This document shows positions 1 through 5,202 of a DNA stretch of 5,202 nucleotides, in pieces; the first letter of the stretch is position 1; every line of letters starts with the position of its first letter. The notes beneath the pieces are model-generated. The model was not told the origin of the DNA. It saw nothing but the letters and a program-made list of their open reading frames with translations, and ran no database searches. Source of the stretch: Candidatus Aerophobota bacterium (GTDB lineage Bacteria > Aerophobota > Aerophobia > Aerophobales > JAGHCO01); NCBI GenBank assembly GCA_021160405.1, contig JAGHCO010000249.1, forward strand, positions 1 through 5,202, in the 5' to 3' direction. The position numbers and the translations under genes were made by a program.

Positions 1-364
1 AGTTCATTCCTACCATTAAAATCCTCTTTCTCTCCCTGGCTACCTTAACCATTTTCTCTGCTTCCTGACTATTTAAGGCCATTGGCTTTTCCACTAAAAC
101 ATGTTTTCCTGCTTCTAAGGCCTCAATTGTTACCGGACAGTGGAGAAAATTGGGTAAGGCAACACTTACCACATCTAACTCTTTTAGCTTGAGAAGCTCT
201 TGATAATCCTTAAAAGAGTGAGGAACGGAATATTCTTGAGAAAACCTTTTTAACCTTTCCTCCTCCAGATCAGCAATAGCCCATACCTTTACCCCCGGGG
301 TTTTACTATAACCATAAAGATGAGATTGCCCTATTCCCAATCCAATTACCCCTGCCTTAATCAT
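1..364 (-). CDS. Gfo/Idh/MocA-family NAD(P)-dependent oxidoreductase, N-terminal part (cut by left edge)
   Basis: The first 121 residues are visible. The protein opens MIKAGVIGLGIGQSH, the glycine-rich GxGxxG loop (Gly8, Gly10, Gly12) of a Rossmann NAD(P)-binding fold. A strand ending VWAIADLEEE follows, where the acidic residue would bind the ribose of NAD. Further on come DVVSVALPNFLH and the family signature HVLVEKPMAL, with Glu92-Lys93-Pro94; the lysine is the usual catalytic one. The visible end, ILMVGMN, is the next family strand. This class oxidises a sugar or polyol hydroxyl, or works in reverse, in the cytoplasm. The C-terminal substrate domain is outside the window, so the substrate cannot be told. 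The start at 364 is supported by GGAGG at 375-371 with a 6-base spacer. It is the last gene of the co-directional set and the only intact oxidoreductase seen; a dead relative lies at about 1947-1630. Confidence 0.93.
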   Translation of the reverse strand, partial: MIKAGVIGLGIGQSHLYGYSKTPGVKVWAIADLEEERLKRFSQEYSVPHSFKDYQELLKLKELDVVSVALPNFLHCPVTIEALEAGKHVLVEKPMALNSQEAEKMVKVARERKRILMVGMN

Positions 365-366
365 CT

Positions 367-676
367 CTATCCTCCATTTACTTTATTTTTTAGGCAGCAT
401 TCTTCTCTCGTTTTACATAGCGCCTCAATATCTCTCCAAGGAGGTATACCTTAGTTCTCTCTATCACTCATGTTATTGCCTTTCCACTCAGACCCACTCA
501 TCTTTTTCCTCTTCAATAGATCTATCTACTGCTTTCATAAAGCCATAAATTAACAAAAGTGTGCTCATACCCAATGATATATCCATCCAGCCACCAGATC
601 TTCCTATAAGGATGAACTGACTCGACAACCTGGATCGTCCTGAATCTCCACATTGATTTTCTTCTTCATTCCTCAT
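367..676 (-). pseudogene. Probable remnant of a membrane-protein (transporter-like) gene
   Basis: This stretch reads as broken coding sequence. A good ribosome site, GGGAGG at 682-677, lies 7 bases before an ATG at 669, which gives only 21 residues beginning MKKKINVEIQDDPG. Another frame (open 676-488) then carries a hydrophobic segment, ISLGMSTLLLIYGFMKAV, that could be a last membrane helix, followed by a charged tail DRSIEEEKDEW. Near the AAAAA run at 507-503 the frame returns to the first one, with SEWKGNNMSDREN, a TAA at 453-451, and then GIPPWRDIEALCKTREE to a TAG at 369-367. A hydrophobic helix followed by a charged tail suggests the end of a transporter, joined to a retained start by loss of the middle. 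Family identity is inference. The alternative is that the 62-residue frame 676-488 is a genuine small membrane protein, but its ATG abuts the ribosome site with no spacer. Confidence 0.35.
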
Positions 677-768
677 CCTCCCTCTATAGTTCAGACAAAA
701 TTTATCCCTTTTACGATTCTCTTTTGATGCCTCACAATTTCCTCATTGATGATTTCGTTAACCAATCC

Positions 769-1623
769 TCAAAGCACAAATAACCTGAGATATTTTAAGC
801 CTAACTTTAAGCCCTCATCTGTTCTATCTCTGCAAAATACAGGGTCCTCAAGCTCTATAATTATATCCCCCTGGTATCCTATATCGTAAAGGGCACCCAG
901 GAACTTTTGCCAGTTTATCTCTCCTAAGCCAGGTAGACGATATCTCCACCAGTTTGTCCCCAAGATTCCCTCTTTATATAGATTATTCCTGATAATTTCT
1001 GTATCCTTGGCGTGAACAGAGTAAATCCTCTCTTTAAAATCGTAAATGCCTCTAAGATAATCAATCCCCAGCCAAACTAAGTGAGAGGGATCGTATTGTA
1101 AGCCAATGGCTGAGGAGGGAACTGCCTCAAAAAGAAGCTTCCAGATAGATGGGCTATAGCCAATATTTCCAATGGAAAATGGATAGCTATTTATATGGGG
1201 ACAGTTCTCCATAGCAATCCTTACCCCATTATCCTCAGCTATTTTAGCATACTCGCTGAATACCTTCTTATAAAGGGATAAGTTCTCCTTTGGCGGTCTT
1301 GTCCTATCACCCCAAGTATTGGTGGTGACAATATTTGTTCCAAATTCCTTAGAGATCTTAAGAACACTTATAAAATACTCGTTATTCTCTTTGCGCTTCT
1401 TTTCATCCGGATCCAGGTGATTCAAAAAATAACAGGCAAGGTCAGAAATTTTCACTTCATTTCTGGTAAAGACCTTCCTTATTCTCTCTATTTTTTCCTT
1501 TGTCATGTTCCTTACATCCAGAGCTGAGCCCGGAGTTACTGAAACTTCAAGGCAATCAAAACCCGCCTTTTTGGCAAATTCTACCCTTTCCTCAGAATAT
1601 TCCGTCAAAAATCCTATTCTCAT
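769..1623 (-). CDS. Sugar isomerase/epimerase, xylose-isomerase-like TIM barrel (AP_endonuc_2 family)
   Basis: A complete 284-residue protein when started at 1623 (MRIGFLTEYSEERVEFAKKAG). The family is a metal-dependent TIM barrel that includes IolE/IolI, D-tagatose 3-epimerase relatives and 3-keto-glycoside lyase or epimerase subunits. Expected metal ligands are visible, numbered from this start: Glu139 in MENCPH, Asp178 and His181 in QYDPSHL, His204 in VHAKDTE and Glu257 in IIELEDP. The segment YRLPGLGEINW, just before the last ligand, is typical of sugar epimerases of this group. There is no signal peptide, so it should be cytoplasmic. An upstream in-frame ATG at 1641 would add MQRKGK, but those codons are the ribosome binding site itself. 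The gene follows the dead oxidoreductase directly and precedes the 404-base gap. It differs clearly from the other TIM-barrel protein at 2729-1959, so the two are probably not functional duplicates. The exact substrate is not identifiable. Confidence 0.9.
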   Translation of the reverse strand: MRIGFLTEYSEERVEFAKKAGFDCLEVSVTPGSALDVRNMTKEKIERIRKVFTRNEVKISDLACYFLNHLDPDEKKRKENNEYFISVLKISKEFGTNIVTTNTWGDRTRPPKENLSLYKKVFSEYAKIAEDNGVRIAMENCPHINSYPFSIGNIGYSPSIWKLLFEAVPSSAIGLQYDPSHLVWLGIDYLRGIYDFKERIYSVHAKDTEIIRNNLYKEGILGTNWWRYRLPGLGEINWQKFLGALYDIGYQGDIIIELEDPVFCRDRTDEGLKLGLKYLRLFVL

Positions 1624-1627
1624 TTTT

Positions 1628-1635
1628 CCCTTCCT
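1628..1635 (-). promoter_or_regulatory. Ribosome binding site that fixes the start at 1623
   Basis: AGGAAGGG on the minus strand ends 4 bases before the ATG at 1623-1621; taking AGGA alone the spacer is 8. The longer frame from the ATG at 1641 would translate through this site and has no comparable purine block in front of it. The family-typical N-terminus MRIGF also begins here. Confidence 0.7.
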
Positions 1636-1947
1636 TTGCAAGATTTTTTACCTTCAGAGTTTGATACTTTTCTTCTGCTGCTCACTTGATAGCTTCAAGC
1701 ACCTTTAAATATCCCTTGCCTTCAGCCATCATCTTCATCCATAGATCAACCACTGCTGAAACAAAATAATGATAGGAACTTCTACATCCTTTTCCTGAGT
1801 AAGCTTTGGGGTAATGATAACTGACAACTCTCCTTGTCCTTAAAGATCCTTACTTCTTTCCAATTATTCCATTTTATGTCCGCCTTATTTCCAAAGAGAG
1901 GAAGGGGAAACTCCTGTTCCTATAACTCCTGCCCTTAACTTTGTCTT
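1630..1947 (-). pseudogene. Decayed Gfo/Idh/MocA-family oxidoreductase, internally deleted and frameshifted
   Basis: Fills most of the 335 bases between the two TIM-barrel genes. From 1944 one frame reads TKLRAGVIGTG, a classic N-terminus of this NAD-binding family, and hits a stop at 1887-1885. From 1910 a second frame reads FPLPLFGNKADIKWNYWKEV and RIFKDK. At about 1833 the sense moves to a third frame, GELSVIITPKLTQEKDVEVP. At about 1774 it moves again to YHYFVSAVVDLWMKMM and YLKVLEAIK, then a TGA at 1684-1682, then AAEEKYQTLKVKNL. Intact family members have some 300-400 residues, so most of the Rossmann domain and the middle are missing, and the start codon appears to be AAG (1947-1945). 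The N-terminal identification is strong. Assigning the later pieces to the same gene is inference from order and from their family-like C-terminal pattern. The right and left borders are approximate. Confidence 0.72.
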
Positions 1948-1958
1948 GTTTTATCCTT

Positions 1959-2729
1959 CTATATATACTTCTCACACAGCTTGATTGACTTAGATAATCC
2001 CTCTTCCTCATTTCCCTTACCCTCAAACTCAATACTTAGCCATCCGTCAAATCCCGCCTTCTTCAAGATGCCGATACAACGAGAGGCATCTATTTTAGGA
2101 TCTTCTCCCTTCTCGTCAAATCCATAAAACTTGGCGTGGGCAACTCTGGCATATTTAGCTATTTTTTCTAATCCACTATAGCGAATCTCATCAGGAAAGT
2201 TCCCAAAATCCGGACAGGTACCTATCCCCTCTCCTACTTCCTGTATTATTCTAATGATGACATCAGGATTGCTACTGATTCCTCCATGATTTTCGATAAG
2301 GATAACAATGCCTTCTCTTTTCGCTTCCTGGCACAACTCAGAAAAGCTCTTAATGCAGGCCTTGATAACATCTTCACTGGTACTGTCATATCCACCGGCA
2401 TTTGCCCTAAAAGATGGAGAGCCTATTTTCTTAGCGATGTATATCCACTTTTTATGGTTTTCTACCGCTTGTCGGCGAGTTCTTTCGTCTAAAGAAGCCA
2501 GGTTGCCTTCATTATCCACAGCAATGTTTATCACCTCCATCTCGTTTTCTCTTACTCGCTCCTTTAATCTTTTAAGATAATCATCTTCTAAGGATTCAAA
2601 AAAGGGAGAGTTGAGCTCAATTCCTCTTATCTCAAATTTTTCTCTTATCTTGCGTGGAAAATCTAACAGCTTTAACTTACCCGCTTGAAAGCTCCTATGC
2701 AAACTCCATCCCGACACGGCAATCTTCAT
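1959..2729 (-). CDS. Sugar phosphate isomerase/epimerase-like TIM-barrel protein
   Basis: A complete 256-residue protein, slightly short for the AP_endonuc_2 / xylose-isomerase-like family (often 260-300). It begins MKIAVSGWSLHRSF, the first barrel strand. Likely metal-site residues are Glu146 in ILIENHGG, Asp174 in CPDFGNFP, His198 in VAHAKFYGFD and Glu234 in LSIEFEGKG. The ENHGG and PDFGN forms are those of the IolE/IolI-like and uncharacterised sugar-isomerase branches. No signal peptide or membrane segment is present, so it is cytoplasmic. AGGAGG at 2740-2735, 5 bases before the ATG, makes the start secure. It lies between two decayed gene remnants and is preceded by the GH2 gene, so its substrate is probably a sugar or keto-sugar released or made in the same pathway. 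The overall fold assignment is firm; the reaction (isomerase, epimerase, dehydratase or lyase) cannot be chosen from sequence. Confidence 0.88.
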   Translation of the reverse strand: MKIAVSGWSLHRSFQAGKLKLLDFPRKIREKFEIRGIELNSPFFESLEDDYLKRLKERVRENEMEVINIAVDNEGNLASLDERTRRQAVENHKKWIYIAKKIGSPSFRANAGGYDSTSEDVIKACIKSFSELCQEAKREGIVILIENHGGISSNPDVIIRIIQEVGEGIGTCPDFGNFPDEIRYSGLEKIAKYARVAHAKFYGFDEKGEDPKIDASRCIGILKKAGFDGWLSIEFEGKGNEEEGLSKSIKLCEKYI

Positions 2730-2734
2730 CTAAA

Positions 2735-2939
2735 CCTCCTTTTGATAAGTCCATTTTCTCATCAAAGCTCTCATTTACTACAAAAGCAACCATCCAACGC
2801 TTTTCTTTGGGAACTTTTTTATCTCAAGCTGGATTAGCTTTGTTACTTTTCCACCTCCTTCTTCTGACCTTAATTTCCAGCTTTAACCCTCCTCCTTGGG
2901 AGCGTAAAATGTCTCTCGCAAATCCAGAGCTAATTCTTT
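2735..2939 (-). pseudogene. Possible remnant of a beta-strand-rich coding region between GH2 and isomerase genes
   Basis: The 210-base gap has no intact gene but reads as protein across shifting frames. Straight after the GH2 stop the same frame gives KELALDLRETFYAPKEEG, then TAA at 2885-2883. The next frame gives LKLEIKVR (2886-2863). The first frame resumes with SEEGGGKVTKLIQLEIKK (2867-2814). At the A6 run 2820-2815 it shifts again to VPKEKRWMVAFVVNES. Joined, these alternate hydrophobic and charged residues like strands of an Ig-type sandwich. No family is recognised. It could be the tail of a lost carbohydrate-active protein, or chance: purine-rich AT-rich DNA gives long open frames easily. 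The last bases also hold the ribosome site of the gene at 2729. Confidence 0.3.
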
Positions 2940-4997
2940 CTAATCTTTAAATTCTGCTGGGACCACTTCTACAAAGTATTGATTTATTCCCAGAATCTTT
3001 TTCTGCCTATCTTTTAAAGTTAACTTAATTGTGTACTTTCCGGGAATAAGTGTTTTAGTTAACCTCCACTCAGAATTTAAAGGTGAAGGAGCATAAATTA
3101 ATTGAGAGCAGTTACTCTGTATATCAATTTTTTTCTCAAATTGAAAATAAACCTTATCTTCTCTTTGCAGGCTTATCTGAATGGAGGCTTCCTCATATCG
3201 ATGAGGAGTATCATTAATCACGTATAATACTCCTATTAGTTTTCTTTTTCCTTCCAACACTTTTCCTCGCCCTATTTTTAGTACCGGAAGAACAGGTTGA
3301 TAGGCATTTTTTAGCGCATAATATCCTTTTTTAGGAATCCTTTTATGATCTACAACACTCCAGGTGATACCTGGCCAGCAGTCTACAAACATAAACTGGA
3401 AAATACCGGTAATCTCTTTAAACTTTGCCAGTCGGTAATGCTCAATAGCGTATTTTAATAATCTGGCTTGATACTCCTGGCTATTTTTGATAAATTCCTC
3501 AATATTTTTGCCCTTATCTATTTTAGCTACATTGAAAGTTTGATCATATTGAAAATCGTGATAGGCCCACTTTTTCCATTTAGGTGGCCAAAGCTCCTCG
3601 GGTGAAAACATCTCTTTTAGACTCTCTAAAGAGGGGAGAGCCTGTGCTCCAAATTCATTAATGAAAGGTTTTCCTGGTAGACCTGAAAATTCTCTATAAT
3701 CACCGTAATACCATCCTGGATAAGGATGGAAGTACTCATCAGAGGCAATATTTACATACCGAGTACTATCCAAGGATGAAACTTTCTGGTAAAGGACAAA
3801 GTCTAATTTTTCTCTATTGGTGTCGGTAGGTTCATTATGACAGCACCACACACCTATACAGGGATGGTTAAATAAAAAATTTACCATATCTTCTATCTGA
3901 GAGCAGGCTTCGGCTATGAACTCATCGCTATCCTCATACCCCCACTGCAAAGCAAAATCCTGCCAAATTAGAATTCCCTCCTCATCACATTTGGAATAAA
4001 ACTCTTCTCTTGTTATATGACCATGCACTCTAACTGCATTTACATTAGCCTCTTTTAATAATTCGATATCTTTTTTTATTTTTTCCTTGGTATATTCAGC
4101 CAGCCACTGGGTAGGAATAATATTTGTTCCCCGGGGAAATATAGGTTTATTGTTAAGATACCAATTCCAATTTTTGTCTATCTCTATTTTTCTAATTCCA
4201 AAAAGCTGGGCAAGTTCCGTTTTTCCCTTTTCCGCTTCAATCCTTATTTTTACCTGATACAAGTTCGGCCTGCCCAAATCCCAAGTCCACCAAAGATGGG
4301 GTTTTTCAATTAAGACAGCCACCTTTACTTTGTTATTCCCTCTTTGAAGAAATACCTGCTTAGACGAGCAAATACTCTGTGTAGAAAAGTTGTATCCTTC
4401 TACTGAATATTTAATTATAGCTTTTTGGGGTTCTCGATAATTTTCAATTTGACAGTCAATACTCACTATGGCTTTCCCAGAGGAAAGGAGAAGAGGGTAT
4501 ATCTTGATCAGTTTTACTTTAATTCCATCTGTTTCTATTATTTCCACAGAATTCCATATTCCACCGGTATTATGATCCTGTCCATATAAAGGGCTTCTGG
4601 AGCCTGGTCTACAATCATGGTCATTAAAAATTCCCTTGATTAGTTTTTTCTTTAAAGGCCAATCTTCTTCCTTAGGTGAGTTTACTTTGACAAGAAGGGT
4701 ATTTTCTTTTCTAAGATAAGCTGTTACTAAAAAATCAAATGGCTGAAAATATCCCTCGTGATGTCCTAAATATACATCGTTTAACCAAACATCACAGAAG
4801 TAGTCCACACCGTAAAATTTAAGAATGTATTCTTTATCAGGATGGGGCTCAGCTTTAAATTTTTTTCTAAAATATACCACACCGCTGTACTCAATTCCTT
4901 CTAAATACCAATTGTTAGGAATGTTTATATTTCTCCATCCAGAATCATTCTCGGGAAGCTCATCCAAGCTATACTCCCATATTCCATTTAGTAGCAT
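2940..4997 (-). CDS. Glycoside hydrolase family 2 protein (beta-mannosidase/beta-glucuronidase-like)
   Basis: A complete 685-residue retaining exo-beta-glycosidase. Order of parts: jelly-roll sugar-binding domain, about 1-155, closing with GGIWNSVEI; Ig-like domain, about 157-272, closing with FGIRKIEI; TIM-barrel catalytic domain, about 274-570; beta-rich C-terminal domain, about 571-685. In the barrel are PRGTNIIPTQW, NAVRVHGH and LIWQDFALQWG. The acid/base is Glu389 in WCCHNEP and the nucleophile Glu448 in INEFGAQALPS. DCWPGITWSVVDHKRIPKKGYYAL near 540-562 resembles beta-mannosidases and exo-glucosaminidases, while NEP recalls beta-glucuronidases, so the sugar specificity is open. There is no signal peptide, so it acts on an imported oligosaccharide or glycoside. 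The ATG at 4997 has AGGAG at 5009-5005 with a 7-base spacer. The gene starts 12 bases after the LacI-type regulator ends, so the two are very likely co-transcribed. Confidence 0.93.
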   Translation of the reverse strand: MLLNGIWEYSLDELPENDSGWRNINIPNNWYLEGIEYSGVVYFRKKFKAEPHPDKEYILKFYGVDYFCDVWLNDVYLGHHEGYFQPFDFLVTAYLRKENTLLVKVNSPKEEDWPLKKKLIKGIFNDHDCRPGSRSPLYGQDHNTGGIWNSVEIIETDGIKVKLIKIYPLLLSSGKAIVSIDCQIENYREPQKAIIKYSVEGYNFSTQSICSSKQVFLQRGNNKVKVAVLIEKPHLWWTWDLGRPNLYQVKIRIEAEKGKTELAQLFGIRKIEIDKNWNWYLNNKPIFPRGTNIIPTQWLAEYTKEKIKKDIELLKEANVNAVRVHGHITREEFYSKCDEEGILIWQDFALQWGYEDSDEFIAEACSQIEDMVNFLFNHPCIGVWCCHNEPTDTNREKLDFVLYQKVSSLDSTRYVNIASDEYFHPYPGWYYGDYREFSGLPGKPFINEFGAQALPSLESLKEMFSPEELWPPKWKKWAYHDFQYDQTFNVAKIDKGKNIEEFIKNSQEYQARLLKYAIEHYRLAKFKEITGIFQFMFVDCWPGITWSVVDHKRIPKKGYYALKNAYQPVLPVLKIGRGKVLEGKRKLIGVLYVINDTPHRYEEASIQISLQREDKVYFQFEKKIDIQSNCSQLIYAPSPLNSEWRLTKTLIPGKYTIKLTLKDRQKKILGINQYFVEVVPAEFKD

Positions 4998-5004
4998 GTT
5001 TTCT

Positions 5005-5009
5005 CTCCT
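5005..5009 (-). promoter_or_regulatory. GH2 ribosome binding site adjoining the regulator stop codon
   Basis: AGGAG directly follows the TAG (5012-5010) that ends the LacI-type gene and sits 7 bases before the GH2 ATG. Ribosomes finishing the regulator would uncover or reuse this site, which favours coupled translation. There is no room for a separate promoter in the 12-base gap. Confidence 0.7.
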
Positions 5010-5202
5010 CTAACCTTTATACTCCTTGCAGGATTCCCTTATTACAAGCTCGGTGTCCAAGAGAATCCTTTGGGATTTATCTTCCTTACTATTTAAAAGA
5101 TGAAAAAGCAGTTTTGCTGCTTCTTCTCCCATTCTGTAAAGGGGCTGTCTTACAGTGGTTAAGGGTGGATCAATTTGGGATGCTGCTTCAATATCATCAA
5201 AA
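5010..5202 (-). CDS. LacI-family transcriptional regulator, C-terminal part (cut by right edge)
   Basis: Only the last 63 residues are visible. They begin FDDIEAA, matching the hallmark (G)FDD.. of the effector-binding domain of LacI/PurR proteins, which resembles periplasmic sugar-binding proteins. PPLTTVRQPLYRMGEEAAKL follows, the family helix that typically reads P.LTTV.QP...MG..A. The end, RILLDTELVIRESC, matches the usual last strands (L...LV.R.S). The N-terminal helix-turn-helix lies outside the window. Such proteins repress catabolic operons and release DNA on binding a sugar or its metabolite. Because the gene is immediately upstream of and apparently co-transcribed with the GH2 gene, it probably controls this cluster and itself. 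Its operator must lie upstream of the right edge. Confidence 0.92.
   Translation of the reverse strand, partial: FDDIEAASQIDPPLTTVRQPLYRMGEEAAKLLFHLLNSKEDKSQRILLDTELVIRESCKEYKG

Noticed and set aside
1624..1641. Longer start for the second isomerase at 1641, adding MQRKGK.
   Set aside because: The six added codons consist of the ribosome binding site for the ATG at 1623, and the family N-terminus begins at MRIGF.
1909..1929. Direct repeat GGAGTT...GGAGTT beside the oxidoreductase deletion junction.
   Set aside because: Six bases in purine-rich DNA is too short to support a repeat-mediated deletion without an intact relative for comparison.
2852..2897. Two perfect AAGGAGG-type ribosome sites in the GH2-isomerase gap (2897-2891 and 2860-2854).
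   Set aside because: Neither is followed at proper distance by ATG, GTG or TTG with an open frame. The same bases encode Lys-Glu-Glu-Gly runs in the decayed frames, so purine-rich codons explain them.
365..2939. Stop-codon recoding or programmed frameshifting as an explanation for the broken frames.
   Set aside because: Both TGA and TAA interrupt frames, shifts occur in several places without a slippery-site-plus-structure arrangement, and a start codon is missing. Ordinary decay is simpler.
365..2939. Terminators, tRNA or other RNA genes, CRISPR repeats and insertion-sequence ends in the gaps.
   Set aside because: No stable hairpin followed by a T-run on the minus strand, no cloverleaf, no regular repeats and no inverted terminal repeats were found by reading both strands.
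1505..3000. Open frames on the plus strand (1505-1708, 2286-2492, 2308-2580, 2654-2950) and one at 4825-5013.
   Set aside because: They lie wholly or mostly opposite well-supported minus-strand genes, have no ribosome sites worth noting, and their translations show no recognisable motifs. They are shadows of the biased base composition.

Overview
All recognisable genes in this window lie on the minus strand, so the reading order is from the right edge to the left. The DNA is roughly 40% G+C by eye. Coding strands are purine-rich, with many AGA/AGG arginine and ATA isoleucine codons and Lys/Glu-rich proteins. Together with strong AGGAGG-type ribosome binding sites, this suggests an AT-rich, possibly thermophilic, saccharolytic bacterium. 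The phylum cannot be fixed from the sequence.

Layout in transcription order: (1) the last 63 residues of a LacI-family sugar-responsive repressor (right edge to 5010); (2) 12 bases later, a complete 685-residue cytoplasmic family 2 glycoside hydrolase (4997-2940); (3) a 210-base gap holding what looks like decayed coding sequence for a beta-strand domain; (4) a complete 256-residue xylose-isomerase-like TIM-barrel protein (2729-1959); (5) a wrecked Gfo/Idh/MocA oxidoreductase gene that keeps the NAD-binding N-terminus and a C-terminal stretch but has lost its start codon and its middle (about 1947-1630); (6) a second, different TIM-barrel isomerase/epimerase, best started at 1623 (1623-769); (7) a 404-base gap with a probable remnant of a membrane-protein gene; (8) the first 121 residues of an intact Gfo/Idh/MocA oxidoreductase, cut by the left edge.

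The intact genes fit one job: a LacI regulator controls use of an imported glycoside, which is cut by the GH2 enzyme and then oxidised and isomerised by Gfo/Idh and TIM-barrel enzymes. The pairing of NAD-dependent Gfo/Idh oxidoreductases with xylose-isomerase-like barrels is known from inositol catabolism and from 3-keto-glycoside and C-glycoside processing. The substrate here is unknown.

The most striking feature is the alternation of living and dead genes: each of the three larger gaps carries protein-like sequence broken by frameshifts and stops, while the genes between them are open from end to end. No promoter, operator, terminator, RNA gene, insertion sequence or CRISPR array could be supported.
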